The translations under genes and the position numbers were made by a program. Below are positions 52,643 through 61,560 of a DNA stretch of 64,000 nucleotides, one piece after another. This DNA comes from Methylobacterium sp. J-030. Lineage in GTDB: Bacteria > Pseudomonadota > Alphaproteobacteria > Rhizobiales > Beijerinckiaceae. The notes beneath the pieces are model-generated. The model ran no database searches, had not been told where the DNA came from, and saw nothing but the letters and a program-made list of their open reading frames with translations. Position 1 is the stretch's first letter; each line of letters opens with the position of its first letter. The stretch is from positions 1-64,000 of the forward strand of contig NZ_JAKSYM010000369.1 in NCBI RefSeq assembly GCF_022829545.1. Reading direction: 5' to 3'.

Positions 52643-53601
52643 CAGAAGTAACCTTCCTGCTTCTTGCGCTCCATGGCGCCGGCCCCGTCCTTGTCGATCA
52701 CCCGGCCCTGCCGCTCCGAGGTGCGCGCCGCCAGCGTCTCGCCGATGATCTCGGGGAGCGAGGCCGCGTCGCTCTCCACCGCGCCGGTCAGCGGGTAGCA
52801 GCCGAGCGTCCGGAAGCGGACGAGGCGCTGCTGCGGAGTCTCGCCGGGGGCGAGCGGCAGACGGTCGTCGTCCACCATGATGAGCTGGCCGTCGCGCTCC
52901 ACGACGGGCCGCTCCTTGGCGAAGTAGAGCGGTACGATCGGAATGTTTTCCTGCTCGATGTAGAGCCAGATGTCGAGCTCGGTCCAGTTCGACAGCGGGA
53001 ACACCCGCAGCGACTCGCCGCGCTTCTTCCTGAGATTGTAGAGGTGCCAGGGCTCGGCGCGCTGGCGCTTCGGATCCCAGCGGTGCTGCGCGGTGCGCAA
53101 CGAGATGATCCGCTCCTTGGCGCGGCTCGCCTCCTCGTCGCGGCGGGCGCCGCCGAAGGCGGCGTCGAACTTGTGCTTGTCCAGCGCCTGCCGCAGGGCC
53201 TGCGTCTTCATCACGTCGGTGTGGACCTCGGAGCCGTGGCTCACCGGGCCGACACCGCGGGCGAGCCCGTCCGGGTTGGTGTGGACTAGGAGATCGAGGC
53301 CGAGTTCCTTGGCGCGGGCGTCGCGGAAGGCGATCATCTCGCGGAACTTCCACGTGGTGTCGACGTGGAGCAGCGGGAACGGCAGCCGACCCGGCGCGAA
53401 GGCCTTCAGCGCCAGATGCAGCAGGACCGACGAATCCTTGCCGATCGAGTAGAGCATCACCGGGTTCTCGGTCTCGGCGACCGTCTCCCGGAAGATGTGG
53501 ATGGCCTCGGCCTCCAGCCGCTTGAGGTGGCTGAGGCGGTCAACGGTCTGTGCGGGCGTGGGGGCGCTCGGCTGCACGGCGGCGGCGAGGACGGCGCTCA
53601 T
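52642..53601 (-). CDS. cysD: Sulfate adenylyltransferase subunit 2
   Basis: The 319-residue catalytic subunit of ATP sulfurylase. Adenylation signature: NPVMLYSIGKDSSVLLHLAL (PP-loop SIGKDSS), HVDTTWKFREMIAFRD, SEVHTDVMKTQALRQAL and a C-terminal RVIDKDGAGAMERKKQEGYF. It overlaps cysH by four bases (ATGA) and cysN by one, so all three are translated together. Its N-terminus is about 17 residues longer than usual and Ala/Pro-rich; a later start is possible. Confidence 0.95.
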   Translation of the reverse strand: MSAVLAAAVQPSAPTPAQTVDRLSHLKRLEAEAIHIFRETVAETENPVMLYSIGKDSSVLLHLALKAFAPGRLPFPLLHVDTTWKFREMIAFRDARAKELGLDLLVHTNPDGLARGVGPVSHGSEVHTDVMKTQALRQALDKHKFDAAFGGARRDEEASRAKERIISLRTAQHRWDPKRQRAEPWHLYNLRKKRGESLRVFPLSNWTELDIWLYIEQENIPIVPLYFAKERPVVERDGQLIMVDDDRLPLAPGETPQQRLVRFRTLGCYPLTGAVESDAASLPEIIGETLAARTSERQGRVIDKDGAGAMERKKQEGYF

Positions 53602-54422
53602 CGGGCGAACTCCGGCTGGCGATGGGTTTCGGTCGGGGTGGTCTCGAAGGCGGCGGGCTCCTGGCCCGGCTGCACTGACGCGTCGGGACGCCCGACGTGC
53701 AGGCCGCATTCCTTCTTGTCTTCCTGCTCCCACCACCAGCGGCCGGCGCGCTCCGGTTCGCCGAGCTTCACGGCCCGGGTGCAGGGGGCGCAGCCAATCG
53801 ACGGGAAGCCGCGATCGTGCAGGACGTTGTAGGGGACGAAATTGTCGCGCACGAAGCTGTCGACCTGCGCCCGGGACCAGTCGGCGAGCGGGTTCAGCTT
53901 GATCAGGCCGCGCGCGGCGTCGAACTCGGCGAGCGGCGTCTCGGCGCGGTTGGCCGATTGGCCGGCCCGCAGGCCCGTGAGCCAGCCGCTCGCTCCCGCG
54001 AGGGCGCGGCCCAGCGGCTCGACCTTGCGGAAGCCGCAGCAGGCCTGCCGGGCCGCCACCGAGCGCCGGAATCCGTTGATGCCCGCGTCCCGCACGAAAT
54101 CCTCCGCGGCCGCGCGCTCCGGCGCGTAGGCGGTGATCCGGATGCCGTAGGCCGCTTCGGTCTCGGTCCAGGTGTCGTAGGTCTCGGCGAACAGGCGGCC
54201 GGTATCGAGGGTGACGATCTCGACGCGACCGCTCGCCTGCCCCTGGGCGAGCTTCGCCATGGCGAGCGCGTGGGTGAGCGCCTGATCCTCGACGCCGAGG
54301 CTCGTGGTGAAGACGAGCCGGCCGGGGATCTCGGCGGCGATCAGGTGAAGGCGGCTGGTCAGGTCGAGCCCGGACAGCCGCTCCGCTAGGACTTCGGCCG
54401 TCTGTCGGTCCGGACGGGTCAT
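53598..54422 (-). CDS. cysH: Adenylylsulfate (APS) reductase, CysH family
   Basis: A 274-residue reductase of the APS type. It has the extra cysteines that bind a 4Fe-4S cluster (Cys128-Cys129 in ACCGFRKV, and CAPC at 211-214) and the catalytic ECGLH at 238-242. Enzymes with these cysteines reduce APS directly without the APS kinase step, which fits the absence of cysC here. First gene of the cysHDN operon, 265 bases from the divergent regulator. A CTTGAC -35-like box and an inverted repeat lie upstream. Confidence 0.94.
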   Translation of the reverse strand: MTRPDRQTAEVLAERLSGLDLTSRLHLIAAEIPGRLVFTTSLGVEDQALTHALAMAKLAQGQASGRVEIVTLDTGRLFAETYDTWTETEAAYGIRITAYAPERAAAEDFVRDAGINGFRRSVAARQACCGFRKVEPLGRALAGASGWLTGLRAGQSANRAETPLAEFDAARGLIKLNPLADWSRAQVDSFVRDNFVPYNVLHDRGFPSIGCAPCTRAVKLGEPERAGRWWWEQEDKKECGLHVGRPDASVQPGQEPAAFETTPTETHRQPEFAR

Positions 54423-54494
54423 CGCGACGGTCCCGGGTTTGAACGTGGATCATGGGCCGGCCCGCGCCGGGCCCTGTTGTCGAACGGTCGAGAT

Positions 54495-54519
54495 GTTCGC
54501 TATACCGAACGAAGTCAAG
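54495..54519 (-). promoter_or_regulatory. cysHDN promoter element and GTTC-N8-GAAC operator
   Basis: GTTCGCTATACCGAAC (54495-54510) is an inverted repeat with 14 of 16 bases symmetrical. A minus-strand CTTGAC (54514-54519) lies right next to it, a good -35 box for cysH. The operator covers the spacer between -35 and the expected -10, whose match (ACATCT, 54491-54496) is weak. The same GTTC-N8-GAAC pattern occurs before cysJ. Confidence 0.5.
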
Positions 54520-54687
54520 GCGCTTCGGTTCGCCTGCCGGGCCTGGACGCGGGGTTCGGTGTGCGGATGCGCACAGCACCCGGCGGGGTCCGGCGGCGCC
54601 CGGGTGAAAGAATCTTCTTATCGGCCGCCGAGAGGCCTTATACCGGACGCGGGCGGCCCCGCGCGGACGGACCCTACGGAGACAGTC

Positions 54688-55203
54688 TTGGACGCGATCG
54701 ATCTCAAGATTCTCGCCCTGCTGCAGACGGACGCGACGCTGTCCATCGCGGCGATCGGCGAGCGCGTGGGCCTGTCCCAGACCCCGTGCTGGAAGCGCAT
54801 CCAGAAGCTGGAGGCCGACGGCGTGATCGACCGGCGGGTGGCCGTGCTCGATCCGGTGAAGCTCGGCCTCGGGCTGACGGTCTTCGTCTCGATCGAGACG
54901 GCCGACCACTCCCAGGAGTGGCTGCAGCGCTTCGCCGCAACGGTTTCGGCCATGCCGGAGGTGCTGGAATTCTATCGGATGGCCGGCGACGTGGATTACA
55001 TGCTGCGCGTCGTGGTCGCCGACATGCAGGCCTACGACAGCTTCTACAAGCAGCTGATCGCGGTGCTGCCCCTGAAGAACGTCACGTCCCGCTTCGCCAT
55101 GGAGAAGGTGAAATCCACGACCGCCCTGCCCCTGCCGGCGCCGCCCAGGAACGGGCGCCACCTGCCCGGGACGGGGCCGGTCCTCGCCGTGGTCGGAGAA
55201 TGA
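54688..55203 (+). CDS. Lrp/AsnC family transcriptional regulator
   Basis: A 171-residue regulator: N-terminal helix-turn-helix (LKILALLQTDATLSIAAIGE, then SQTPCWKRIQKLEADGVIDR) and C-terminal ligand-binding RAM domain (VFVSIETADHSQEWLQRFAA, MPEVLEFYRMAGDVDYMLRV). The likely start is TTG 54688 with GGAG six bases upstream. Its location between cysHDN and cysJI makes it a candidate regulator of sulfate or cysteine-related genes, an inference. The last 30 residues are Pro/Gly-rich. Confidence 0.88.
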   Translation: MDAIDLKILALLQTDATLSIAAIGERVGLSQTPCWKRIQKLEADGVIDRRVAVLDPVKLGLGLTVFVSIETADHSQEWLQRFAATVSAMPEVLEFYRMAGDVDYMLRVVVADMQAYDSFYKQLIAVLPLKNVTSRFAMEKVKSTTALPLPAPPRNGRHLPGTGPVLAVVGE

Positions 55204-55252
55204 TTTTCTCTTATCTCGCGCTGCAGCGAATGTGATGTTCCAAGATTCGTCC

Positions 55253-55268
55253 GTTCTGTAAAACGAAC
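55253..55268 (+). promoter_or_regulatory. GTTC-N8-GAAC element before cysJ
   Basis: GTTCTGTAAAACGAAC, inverted arms GTTC and GAAC 8 bases apart, as in the site before cysH. An extra C-G pair flanks it (CGTTC, GAACG). It lies 46 bases before the cysJ start, a position suited to control of cysJI. Confidence 0.45.
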
Positions 55269-55314
55269 GCCTTTCGATTGACACAGGCCGCGCAGGCCAC
55301 GACATGGTTCCCTG

Positions 55315-57084
55315 ATGTCCCGCCAGAATCTCCTTCCGCGCACCGCCCCGTTCGGGGACGGCGAGCGCGCCAGCCTCGACGCGGTGCTGGGTGCCGCGAG
55401 CCCGACGCAGCGCGCGTGGCTCGCCGGCTTCCTGGCGGGCCTCGACGCCGCGGGCGGCCAGCCGGCCGCGGTCCCGGCCGCCCCGCCCAAGGCCGCCGCG
55501 CCGCTGACCGTGATCTACGCGAGCGAATCGGGGAATTCCGAGGCGCTCGCCGGCTCCGTCGCAAAGCTCGCGCGTAAGCAGGGCTTCAAGCCGAAGGTTG
55601 TGGATTTCGCCGACCTCGACGTGTCGACCCTGCCCAAGGCCGGCAAGCTCATCGCCATCGCGGCGACCTGGGGCGAGGGCGAGCCCCCCGCCCGCGCCGT
55701 GCGGGCCTACGGCGAGCTGATGGGGGAGGGCGCCCCGCGCCTCGACGGCGTCGAGTTCGCGGTCCTGGCGCTCGGCGACACCTCCTACGCGGAGTTCTGC
55801 GCCATCGGGAAGGCGCTCGACGCCCGGTTCGAGGCCCTGGGGGCCAAGCGCGCCGCCGAGCGCGCCGACCTCGATCTCGATTTCGAGACGCCGGCCGCCG
55901 ACTGGATCAAGGGCGCGCTGAAGGCGCTCGCCCCGGCCGAGACGTCCGACAACGTGGTGGCGGTGGACTTCGCCCGTGCCGGTGCCGGCGAGGACGACGA
56001 GGCCGAGCCGAGCCGCGAGCCCCTGGTGGTCGAGGTCGTCGAGCACGTGAACCTCAACTCCTCGCGCTCCGACAAGGAGACGATCCACCTCGCGCTGGCC
56101 TTCGAGGACGGCGCCCCGGCCTATGAGCCGGGCGATTCGCTGGAGATCTTCCCCGAGAACGACCCGCTTCTGGTGGACGAGATCCTCAACGCTTCGGGGC
56201 TCTCGGGCGACGAGGCCCTGCGCCGGGCGCTGCTCGCCGAGCGGGACATCACCACGCTCTCGGCCGCCACGATCGAGCGGTTCGTGAAGGCCACCGGCCA
56301 TACGGACGCCCAGACGCTCATCGACAGCGGCGAGGCCAAGGCCTGGATCGAGGGCCGGCACCTGATCGACCTGCTCGAGACCTTCCCGGCCAAGCTGACG
56401 GCCGAGCATATCGGCACGATCACCCGGCCGCTGCCACCCCGGGCCTACTCGATCGCCTCCTCGCGCAAGGAGGTGGGCGACGAGGTCCACCTCGCCATCG
56501 CGGCGGTGCGCTACGAGACCCACGGCCGCGCCCGCTCAGGGGTCGCCTCGGTCCACGTGGCCGACCGGATCCGCGACGGCGCCAAGCTGCGGGTGCGGCT
56601 GAAGCCGAACCGGCATTTCCGCCTGCCGCAGGATCCGGCCACCGACATCATCATGGTCGGGCCGGGCACCGGCGTCGCGCCGTTCCGCGCCTTCGTGCAG
56701 GAGCGCCGGGCGATCGAGGCGCCCGGACGGTCGTGGCTGTTCTTCGGCGACCGTCACTTCACCCACGACTTCCTGTACCAGCTCGAATGGCAGGAGGCCC
56801 TGGAGGACCGGTCGCTCACGCAGATCGATGTGGCCTTCTCGCGGGACCAGCCGGAGAAGATCTACGTCCAGGACCGGATCACCCATCACGCGCGGGAGGT
56901 GGTCTCCTGGCTGGACGGGGGCGCGTATTTCTACGTCTGCGGCGATGCCAAGAACATGGCCAAGGACGTGCGCAGCGCCCTGGTGAAGGCCTACGAGACC
57001 ACCAAGGATCTGAGCGCCGTCGACGCCGAGGCGCAGGTCGCGGCGCTGGAGCGCAGCCACCGCTACCAGCAGGACGTTTACTGA
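55315..57084 (+). CDS. cysJ: Sulfite reductase flavoprotein subunit (alpha)
   Basis: A 589-residue flavoprotein carrying electrons from NADPH to the sulfite reductase haem subunit. Order: a flavodoxin-like FMN domain (LTVIYASESGNSEALAGSVA near 64-83), a connecting domain, the FAD-binding PRAYSIASSRKEVGDEVHLA, and an NADPH-binding domain (MVGPGTGVAPFRAFVQER, WLFFGDRH, CGDAKNMAKDVRSALV). It is followed by cysI after a 213-base gap filled by a family B repeat. GTTC-N8-GAAC lies upstream. Confidence 0.93.
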   Translation: MSRQNLLPRTAPFGDGERASLDAVLGAASPTQRAWLAGFLAGLDAAGGQPAAVPAAPPKAAAPLTVIYASESGNSEALAGSVAKLARKQGFKPKVVDFADLDVSTLPKAGKLIAIAATWGEGEPPARAVRAYGELMGEGAPRLDGVEFAVLALGDTSYAEFCAIGKALDARFEALGAKRAAERADLDLDFETPAADWIKGALKALAPAETSDNVVAVDFARAGAGEDDEAEPSREPLVVEVVEHVNLNSSRSDKETIHLALAFEDGAPAYEPGDSLEIFPENDPLLVDEILNASGLSGDEALRRALLAERDITTLSAATIERFVKATGHTDAQTLIDSGEAKAWIEGRHLIDLLETFPAKLTAEHIGTITRPLPPRAYSIASSRKEVGDEVHLAIAAVRYETHGRARSGVASVHVADRIRDGAKLRVRLKPNRHFRLPQDPATDIIMVGPGTGVAPFRAFVQERRAIEAPGRSWLFFGDRHFTHDFLYQLEWQEALEDRSLTQIDVAFSRDQPEKIYVQDRITHHAREVVSWLDGGAYFYVCGDAKNMAKDVRSALVKAYETTKDLSAVDAEAQVAALERSHRYQQDVY

Positions 57085-57094
57085 GACACACGAA

Positions 57095-57256
57095 CCCTCC
57101 CCCCTCCGCGGGGGAGGGTGCCTGCGGAGCAGGCGGGAGAGGGGAGCGCGACGGTTCAGGATGAATCGCCCGTCGCGACATCTCCGGTCCCGTCGCTCCC
57201 CTCTCCCGACCCTCGCTCACGCGCGGGCCACCCTCCCCCGCAGAGGGGGGCGGGAG
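57095..57256. repeat. Family B inverted repeat, copy 3
   Basis: Left arm CCTCCCCCCTCCGCGGGGGA (57097) through GGGAGAGGGGAGCG (57142-57150 area); right arm CGCTCCCCTCTCCCGACCC (57194) then GGCCACCCTCCCCCGC and AGAGGGGGG (57256). It separates cysJ and cysI, which face the same way and should be co-transcribed, so it would fold in their mRNA. Confidence 0.8.
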
Positions 57257-57297
57257 GTCCAGCGGCAAGCGGTTTGATCATTCGAAGACGAACGGCC

Positions 57298-59094
57298 ATG
57301 ACTGACACCAAGCGCGTCTACGAGACCCCGCCGACCGAGCGGCCGATCACCGACGCCGAGGCCGCCCGCGCGGCCCAGCTCGCGGCGAACGAGCACATCA
57401 AGATCGCCAGCGGCTATCTCCGCGGCACCCTGGCGGACGGGCTCCTGAAGCACGCCACCGGGGCGATCTCGGAGGATGACGGGCAGCTCGTGAAGTTCCA
57501 CGGGATGTACCTGCAGGACGACCGCGACCTGCGCCCCGAGCGGACCAAGAAGAAGCTCGACAAGGCCTACAGCTTCATGATCCGCCTGCGCATCGCGGGG
57601 GGCGTGATCAGCCCGAAGCAGTGGATGGCCCTCGACCACATCGCGGTCACCTATGCGGGCAGCGCCCTGCGCGCCACGACGCGCCAGACCTTCCAGTATC
57701 ACGGCGTCATCAAGTCGAACCTGAAGCGTACGATGGCGGCCATCGACGCCACGCTGCTCGACACGATCGCGGCCTGCGGCGACGTCAACCGCAACGTCAT
57801 GGCGGCGACGAACCCCGCCCAGGTCGGCGCCCACAGGGCCGCCTACCAGCTCGCCAAGGACATCTCCGATTCGCTGCTGCCCAAGACCAGCGCGTGGCGC
57901 GAGATCTGGCTCGACGGCGAGCGCGTGGCCGGCGGCGAGGAGGAGGCCGAGATCGAGCCGGTCTACGGCCGGACCTACCTGCCGCGGAAGTTCAAGACCG
58001 TGGTGGCGGTGCCGCCGTCCAACGAGGTCGACATCTTCGCCCACGACCTCGGCTTCATCGCGATCCTCGACAAGAAGAACCGGGTCACCGGCTGGAACGT
58101 CACGGTGGGCGGCGGCATGGGCATGACCCACGGCGAGCCCGACACCTTCCCGCGCACCGCCGACGTGATGGGCTTCGTGGAGCCTGAGGACGCCATCAAG
58201 GTCGCCGAGGCCGTGATGACGGTCCAGCGCGACTGGGGCAACCGGAAGAACCGCAAGAACGCCCGGCTCAAGTACACGATCGAGCGCTACGGGCTCGACG
58301 CGTTCCGGGCCGAGGTGGAGACGCGGATCGGCAAGACGCTCGGCGCGCCCAAGCCCTTCGCATTCACCGGCAACGGCGACCGCTTCGGCTGGACCGAGGG
58401 CGACGACGGCCGCCACCATCTCACGCTCTACGTCCCCTCCGGGCGGATCAAGGACATCGAGGGCGGCGCGCAGTTCCTCACCGGCCTGCGCCGGATCGCC
58501 GAGGTGCACCAGGGCGATTTCCGCCTGACCGCCAATCAGAACGTGATCATCGCCAACGTGCCGGCGGAGCAGCGCGCGGCGATCGAGGCGCTGGTCGACG
58601 AACACGGGCTCACCAAGGGCGCAGGCGCGCTCCGGCGCAATTCCATCGCCTGCGTGGCCCTGCCGACCTGCGGCCTCGCGCTCGCCGAGAGCGAGCGCTA
58701 CCTGCCGGACCTGATGACCGAGCTGGAGCAGAGCCTCGCGTCCCATGGCCTCGCCGAGGAGGAGATCACGATCCGCTCCACCGGCTGCCCGAACGGCTGC
58801 GCCCGGCCGTTCATCGCCGAGATCGGCCTCGTGGGCCGCGGTCCCGAGCGCTACCACCTCTATCTCGGCGCCGCCTTCGACGGCTCACGGCTGAGCAAGC
58901 TCTACCGGGAGGACGTGGCGGCCTCCGAGATCCGCGACACCCTCGACCCGCTGTTTGCCGACTACGCGAAGGGCCGGCAGCCGGGCGAGCATTTCGGCGA
59001 CTACCTGATCCGGGCCGGGCACGTGGCCCGCACCACCAACGGCCCGGACTTCCATGAGCGGACCGGGGCGCTCAAGCCGGCGGTACAGGGCTGA
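57298..59094 (+). CDS. cysI: Sulfite reductase haemoprotein subunit (beta)
   Basis: A 598-residue enzyme reducing sulfite to sulfide with a sirohaem and a 4Fe-4S cluster. The coupling cysteines are the CVALPTC pair near 458-464 and the TGCPNGC pair near 498-504. The two ferredoxin-like repeats are visible (FMIRLRIAGGVISPKQWMAL and RLTANQNVIIANVPAEQRAA). The ATG at 57298 is chosen; the frame upstream runs into the repeat. The gene may depend on cysJ for transcription. Confidence 0.94.
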   Translation: MTDTKRVYETPPTERPITDAEAARAAQLAANEHIKIASGYLRGTLADGLLKHATGAISEDDGQLVKFHGMYLQDDRDLRPERTKKKLDKAYSFMIRLRIAGGVISPKQWMALDHIAVTYAGSALRATTRQTFQYHGVIKSNLKRTMAAIDATLLDTIAACGDVNRNVMAATNPAQVGAHRAAYQLAKDISDSLLPKTSAWREIWLDGERVAGGEEEAEIEPVYGRTYLPRKFKTVVAVPPSNEVDIFAHDLGFIAILDKKNRVTGWNVTVGGGMGMTHGEPDTFPRTADVMGFVEPEDAIKVAEAVMTVQRDWGNRKNRKNARLKYTIERYGLDAFRAEVETRIGKTLGAPKPFAFTGNGDRFGWTEGDDGRHHLTLYVPSGRIKDIEGGAQFLTGLRRIAEVHQGDFRLTANQNVIIANVPAEQRAAIEALVDEHGLTKGAGALRRNSIACVALPTCGLALAESERYLPDLMTELEQSLASHGLAEEEITIRSTGCPNGCARPFIAEIGLVGRGPERYHLYLGAAFDGSRLSKLYREDVAASEIRDTLDPLFADYAKGRQPGEHFGDYLIRAGHVARTTNGPDFHERTGALKPAVQG

Positions 59095-59376
59095 TTCGCG
59101 CGGCGCGGGCGGCACGCGGCGCCGCCCGCTGACCGGGTCTTCGACCCCCTTGCACGTTTTGGGTGCAGATCCGGCGCATTCGTACGATTCCGGGCGGCCC
59201 CGATCTCAAAATTCTTAGTTATTCCAATGTGATAATGTGGCTGCCCCGCCACGTTCGGGAAGTTCTACCCGAAATCGCACGTCGCCTGACGCGCCCGCAT
59301 TGAAAAACCAGCCCCGCTCGCCTCAAGGAACCGTGTGCCCGTACGGCTCACGTTTTCTTGAGAGTGATTATAAACA
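59095..59376. other. cysI-receptor intergenic region
   Basis: 282 bases with an AT-rich stretch at about 59206-59235 (AAAATTCTTAGTTATTCCAA, then TGTGATAATG), unusual here and a likely promoter zone for the TonB receptor. No clear iron-box (Irr/Fur) sequence was found. A 22-codon frame at 59235 is not called. Confidence 0.5.
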
Positions 59377-61560
59377 ATGTCCTGGGACAGCGGCCGCACA
59401 CGGCGCAGCATTTCGAACGATCGCAAGACCAGATTATCGCTCCGTACTGCACTGACGACGTCCCTGATTTTGGGATCGACGACTTTAACAAACGCGCAAA
59501 TTACTGACTCATCCGATGAGGTGACTCTCTCGGAACTGAGCGTCACCGGCACCGGTCCTGCGGTGGAACGGGCCGGCGGTCCGGTGGTCGGCTACCGGGC
59601 CACCCGCTCGGCCACGGCGACCCGCACCGACACGCCCCTGCGCGACACGCCGCAATCGGTCCAGGTCGTGCCGCGGGACGTGCTGGTCGACCAGCAGGAC
59701 ATCCGCCTGAGCGACGCGCTGCAGAACGTCAGCAGCGTCCAGCCGGGGGGAACGATCCAGGGCCGCAGCGACACCTTCATCATCCGCGGTTTCAGGACCC
59801 AGACCTACGCCATCGACGGCGTGCTCCTGAATCAGGCCGGCACCTTCTCGACGGTCACCCGGGATCTCGCCGACGTGGAGCGGATCGAGGTGCTGAAAGG
59901 TCCGGCCTCGGTGCTGTACGGGCGCGGCGATCCTGGCGGCCTGATCAACATCGTCACGCGTCAGCCGACACTTGTCCCCTCCGGCGACATCAACCTGCAG
60001 GGCGGCAGCTTCGGCTTCCGGCGGGTTCAGGGCTCGGTGTCGAGTGCGATCGAGGGGGTGGACGGCTTGGCCGCGCGCCTCAGCTTCGCCGGCCAGTCGG
60101 ACCCGACATTCCGCAACTTCTACGGCCGGGACAATTCCCGGACCTTCGTGGCTCCGGCCTTCACGTGGAACCCGAGCCCGGACACGCGGGTGACGTTCCT
60201 CGGCGAGTTCACCCGGCTGGATTCGCAGTATGACGAGGGGCTGGTCGCCCGGAACGGCGGCGTCCCGCTCGACAATATTTCGCGCTACTATGGCGAGCCG
60301 TTCTCCCGCTACAACGGCACGGCGAATTTCGGCCTGCTGAAAGTCGAGCACGACCTCACCGAGAACATCACGCTCCGCGAAGTCCTCAACGCCCAGTGGG
60401 GCGGCTTCAACTTCCTGGCGACACGCGCGACCGGACTCGCCAGCCGCAACACGCTGGTGAGCCGGCGCGAGACCGCGGGCTACTCGACCTACGCCTCCGT
60501 CGACAGCCAGACCGAGATCGTGGCGAAGTTCGACCTGCTGGGCTTGCGGCACACCGTGCTGGCCGGCGTCGAATACAGCAACGGCTACCGGCATTCCTAC
60601 ACGACGCAGAGCACCAACTACCCGTCGGTCAGCTTCCTGAACCCGGTTCCCGGATCCGCCATCGTCGGCCTGCAATTCCAATCGGATCTCAAGCAGAAGA
60701 ACGAGCTGAACGGCCTCTACGTGCAGGATCAGATCGATCTCGGCCTCGGCCTGCAACTACTGGTCGGCGTCCGTTACGATACCGGCACGCAGTATTATTT
60801 CAGCCGCATCCCGACCTCGCGTACGATCCCACCCGATCAGCAGCTGTCCGGCACCTCGCCGCGCGTCGGCCTCGTCTATCGGCCGGTGGAGCCGCTGACG
60901 CTCTATGCGAGCTACACGACCTCGTTCAAGCCGCAGACCGACAACGTCTACGGAGCCGTCAATCCGCACCCTGAGACCGGCGAACAATACGAGATCGGCA
61001 GCCGGCTCGACCTCAACCCCGATCTGACCCTGTCCACGGCGGCGTTCCGCATCACCCGCAACAACGTCTCGGCCCCTGACCCGGTCAACACCGGCTTCTC
61101 GGTGATCACCGGTCAGCAGCGCTCCGAGGGCGTCGAGGCCGATCTCGCCGGACAGATCCTGCCGGGCTGGAAGGTCATCGGCGCGGTCAGCTTCCTCGAT
61201 GCGCGGATCACGCGGGACACGACCTACGCGGTCGGCAACCGCCTGGTGGGAGCTCCGTCCTTCAGCGGCAGCCTCTGGTCGACCTACGCGTTCCAGGAGG
61301 GCTTCCTGCGCGGCTGGAACGTCGGCGCCGGGATCACCTATGTCGGACGGCGCACCGGCGATCTCAACAACAGCTACACGGTGGGCGGCTACGCCCGGCT
61401 CGACGCAGCCGTGTTCTACGACTTCAACGAGCACGCCCGGTTCTCGATCAACCTGCGCAACCTGACCGATCGGCGCTACATCGAGCAGCCGTTCAACCAG
61501 TTCAACAACCTCCCCGGCGCGCCGTTCTCGGTGCTGGCGACGATCACGGCGCGGCTGTGA
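59377..61560 (+). CDS. TonB-dependent siderophore receptor
   Basis: A 727-residue outer-membrane receptor importing an iron-siderophore, powered by TonB. After a signal peptide (about residues 1-41) is the plug: DTPLRDTPQSVQVVPRDVLV, ALQNVSSVQPGG, FIIRGFRTQTYAIDGVLLNQ and ERIEVLKGPASVLYGRGDPG, typical of the FhuA/FpvA-type family. A 22-strand barrel follows, ending NLRNLTDRRYIEQPF and TITARL (terminal aromatic-poor strand). Ligand unknown. Overlaps the next gene by four bases. Confidence 0.94.
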   Translation: MSWDSGRTRRSISNDRKTRLSLRTALTTSLILGSTTLTNAQITDSSDEVTLSELSVTGTGPAVERAGGPVVGYRATRSATATRTDTPLRDTPQSVQVVPRDVLVDQQDIRLSDALQNVSSVQPGGTIQGRSDTFIIRGFRTQTYAIDGVLLNQAGTFSTVTRDLADVERIEVLKGPASVLYGRGDPGGLINIVTRQPTLVPSGDINLQGGSFGFRRVQGSVSSAIEGVDGLAARLSFAGQSDPTFRNFYGRDNSRTFVAPAFTWNPSPDTRVTFLGEFTRLDSQYDEGLVARNGGVPLDNISRYYGEPFSRYNGTANFGLLKVEHDLTENITLREVLNAQWGGFNFLATRATGLASRNTLVSRRETAGYSTYASVDSQTEIVAKFDLLGLRHTVLAGVEYSNGYRHSYTTQSTNYPSVSFLNPVPGSAIVGLQFQSDLKQKNELNGLYVQDQIDLGLGLQLLVGVRYDTGTQYYFSRIPTSRTIPPDQQLSGTSPRVGLVYRPVEPLTLYASYTTSFKPQTDNVYGAVNPHPETGEQYEIGSRLDLNPDLTLSTAAFRITRNNVSAPDPVNTGFSVITGQQRSEGVEADLAGQILPGWKVIGAVSFLDARITRDTTYAVGNRLVGAPSFSGSLWSTYAFQEGFLRGWNVGAGITYVGRRTGDLNNSYTVGGYARLDAAVFYDFNEHARFSINLRNLTDRRYIEQPFNQFNNLPGAPFSVLATITARL

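Noticed and set aside
54495..55268. LexA (SOS) box reading of the GTTC motifs
   Set aside because: The alphaproteobacterial LexA site is a GTTC-N7-GTTC direct repeat. Here the arms are inverted and 8 apart, and no repair gene is near.
59235..59303. A 22-codon frame before the TonB receptor, as a possible leader peptide
   Set aside because: No ribosome site and no leader-like features; probably chance in an AT-richer stretch.
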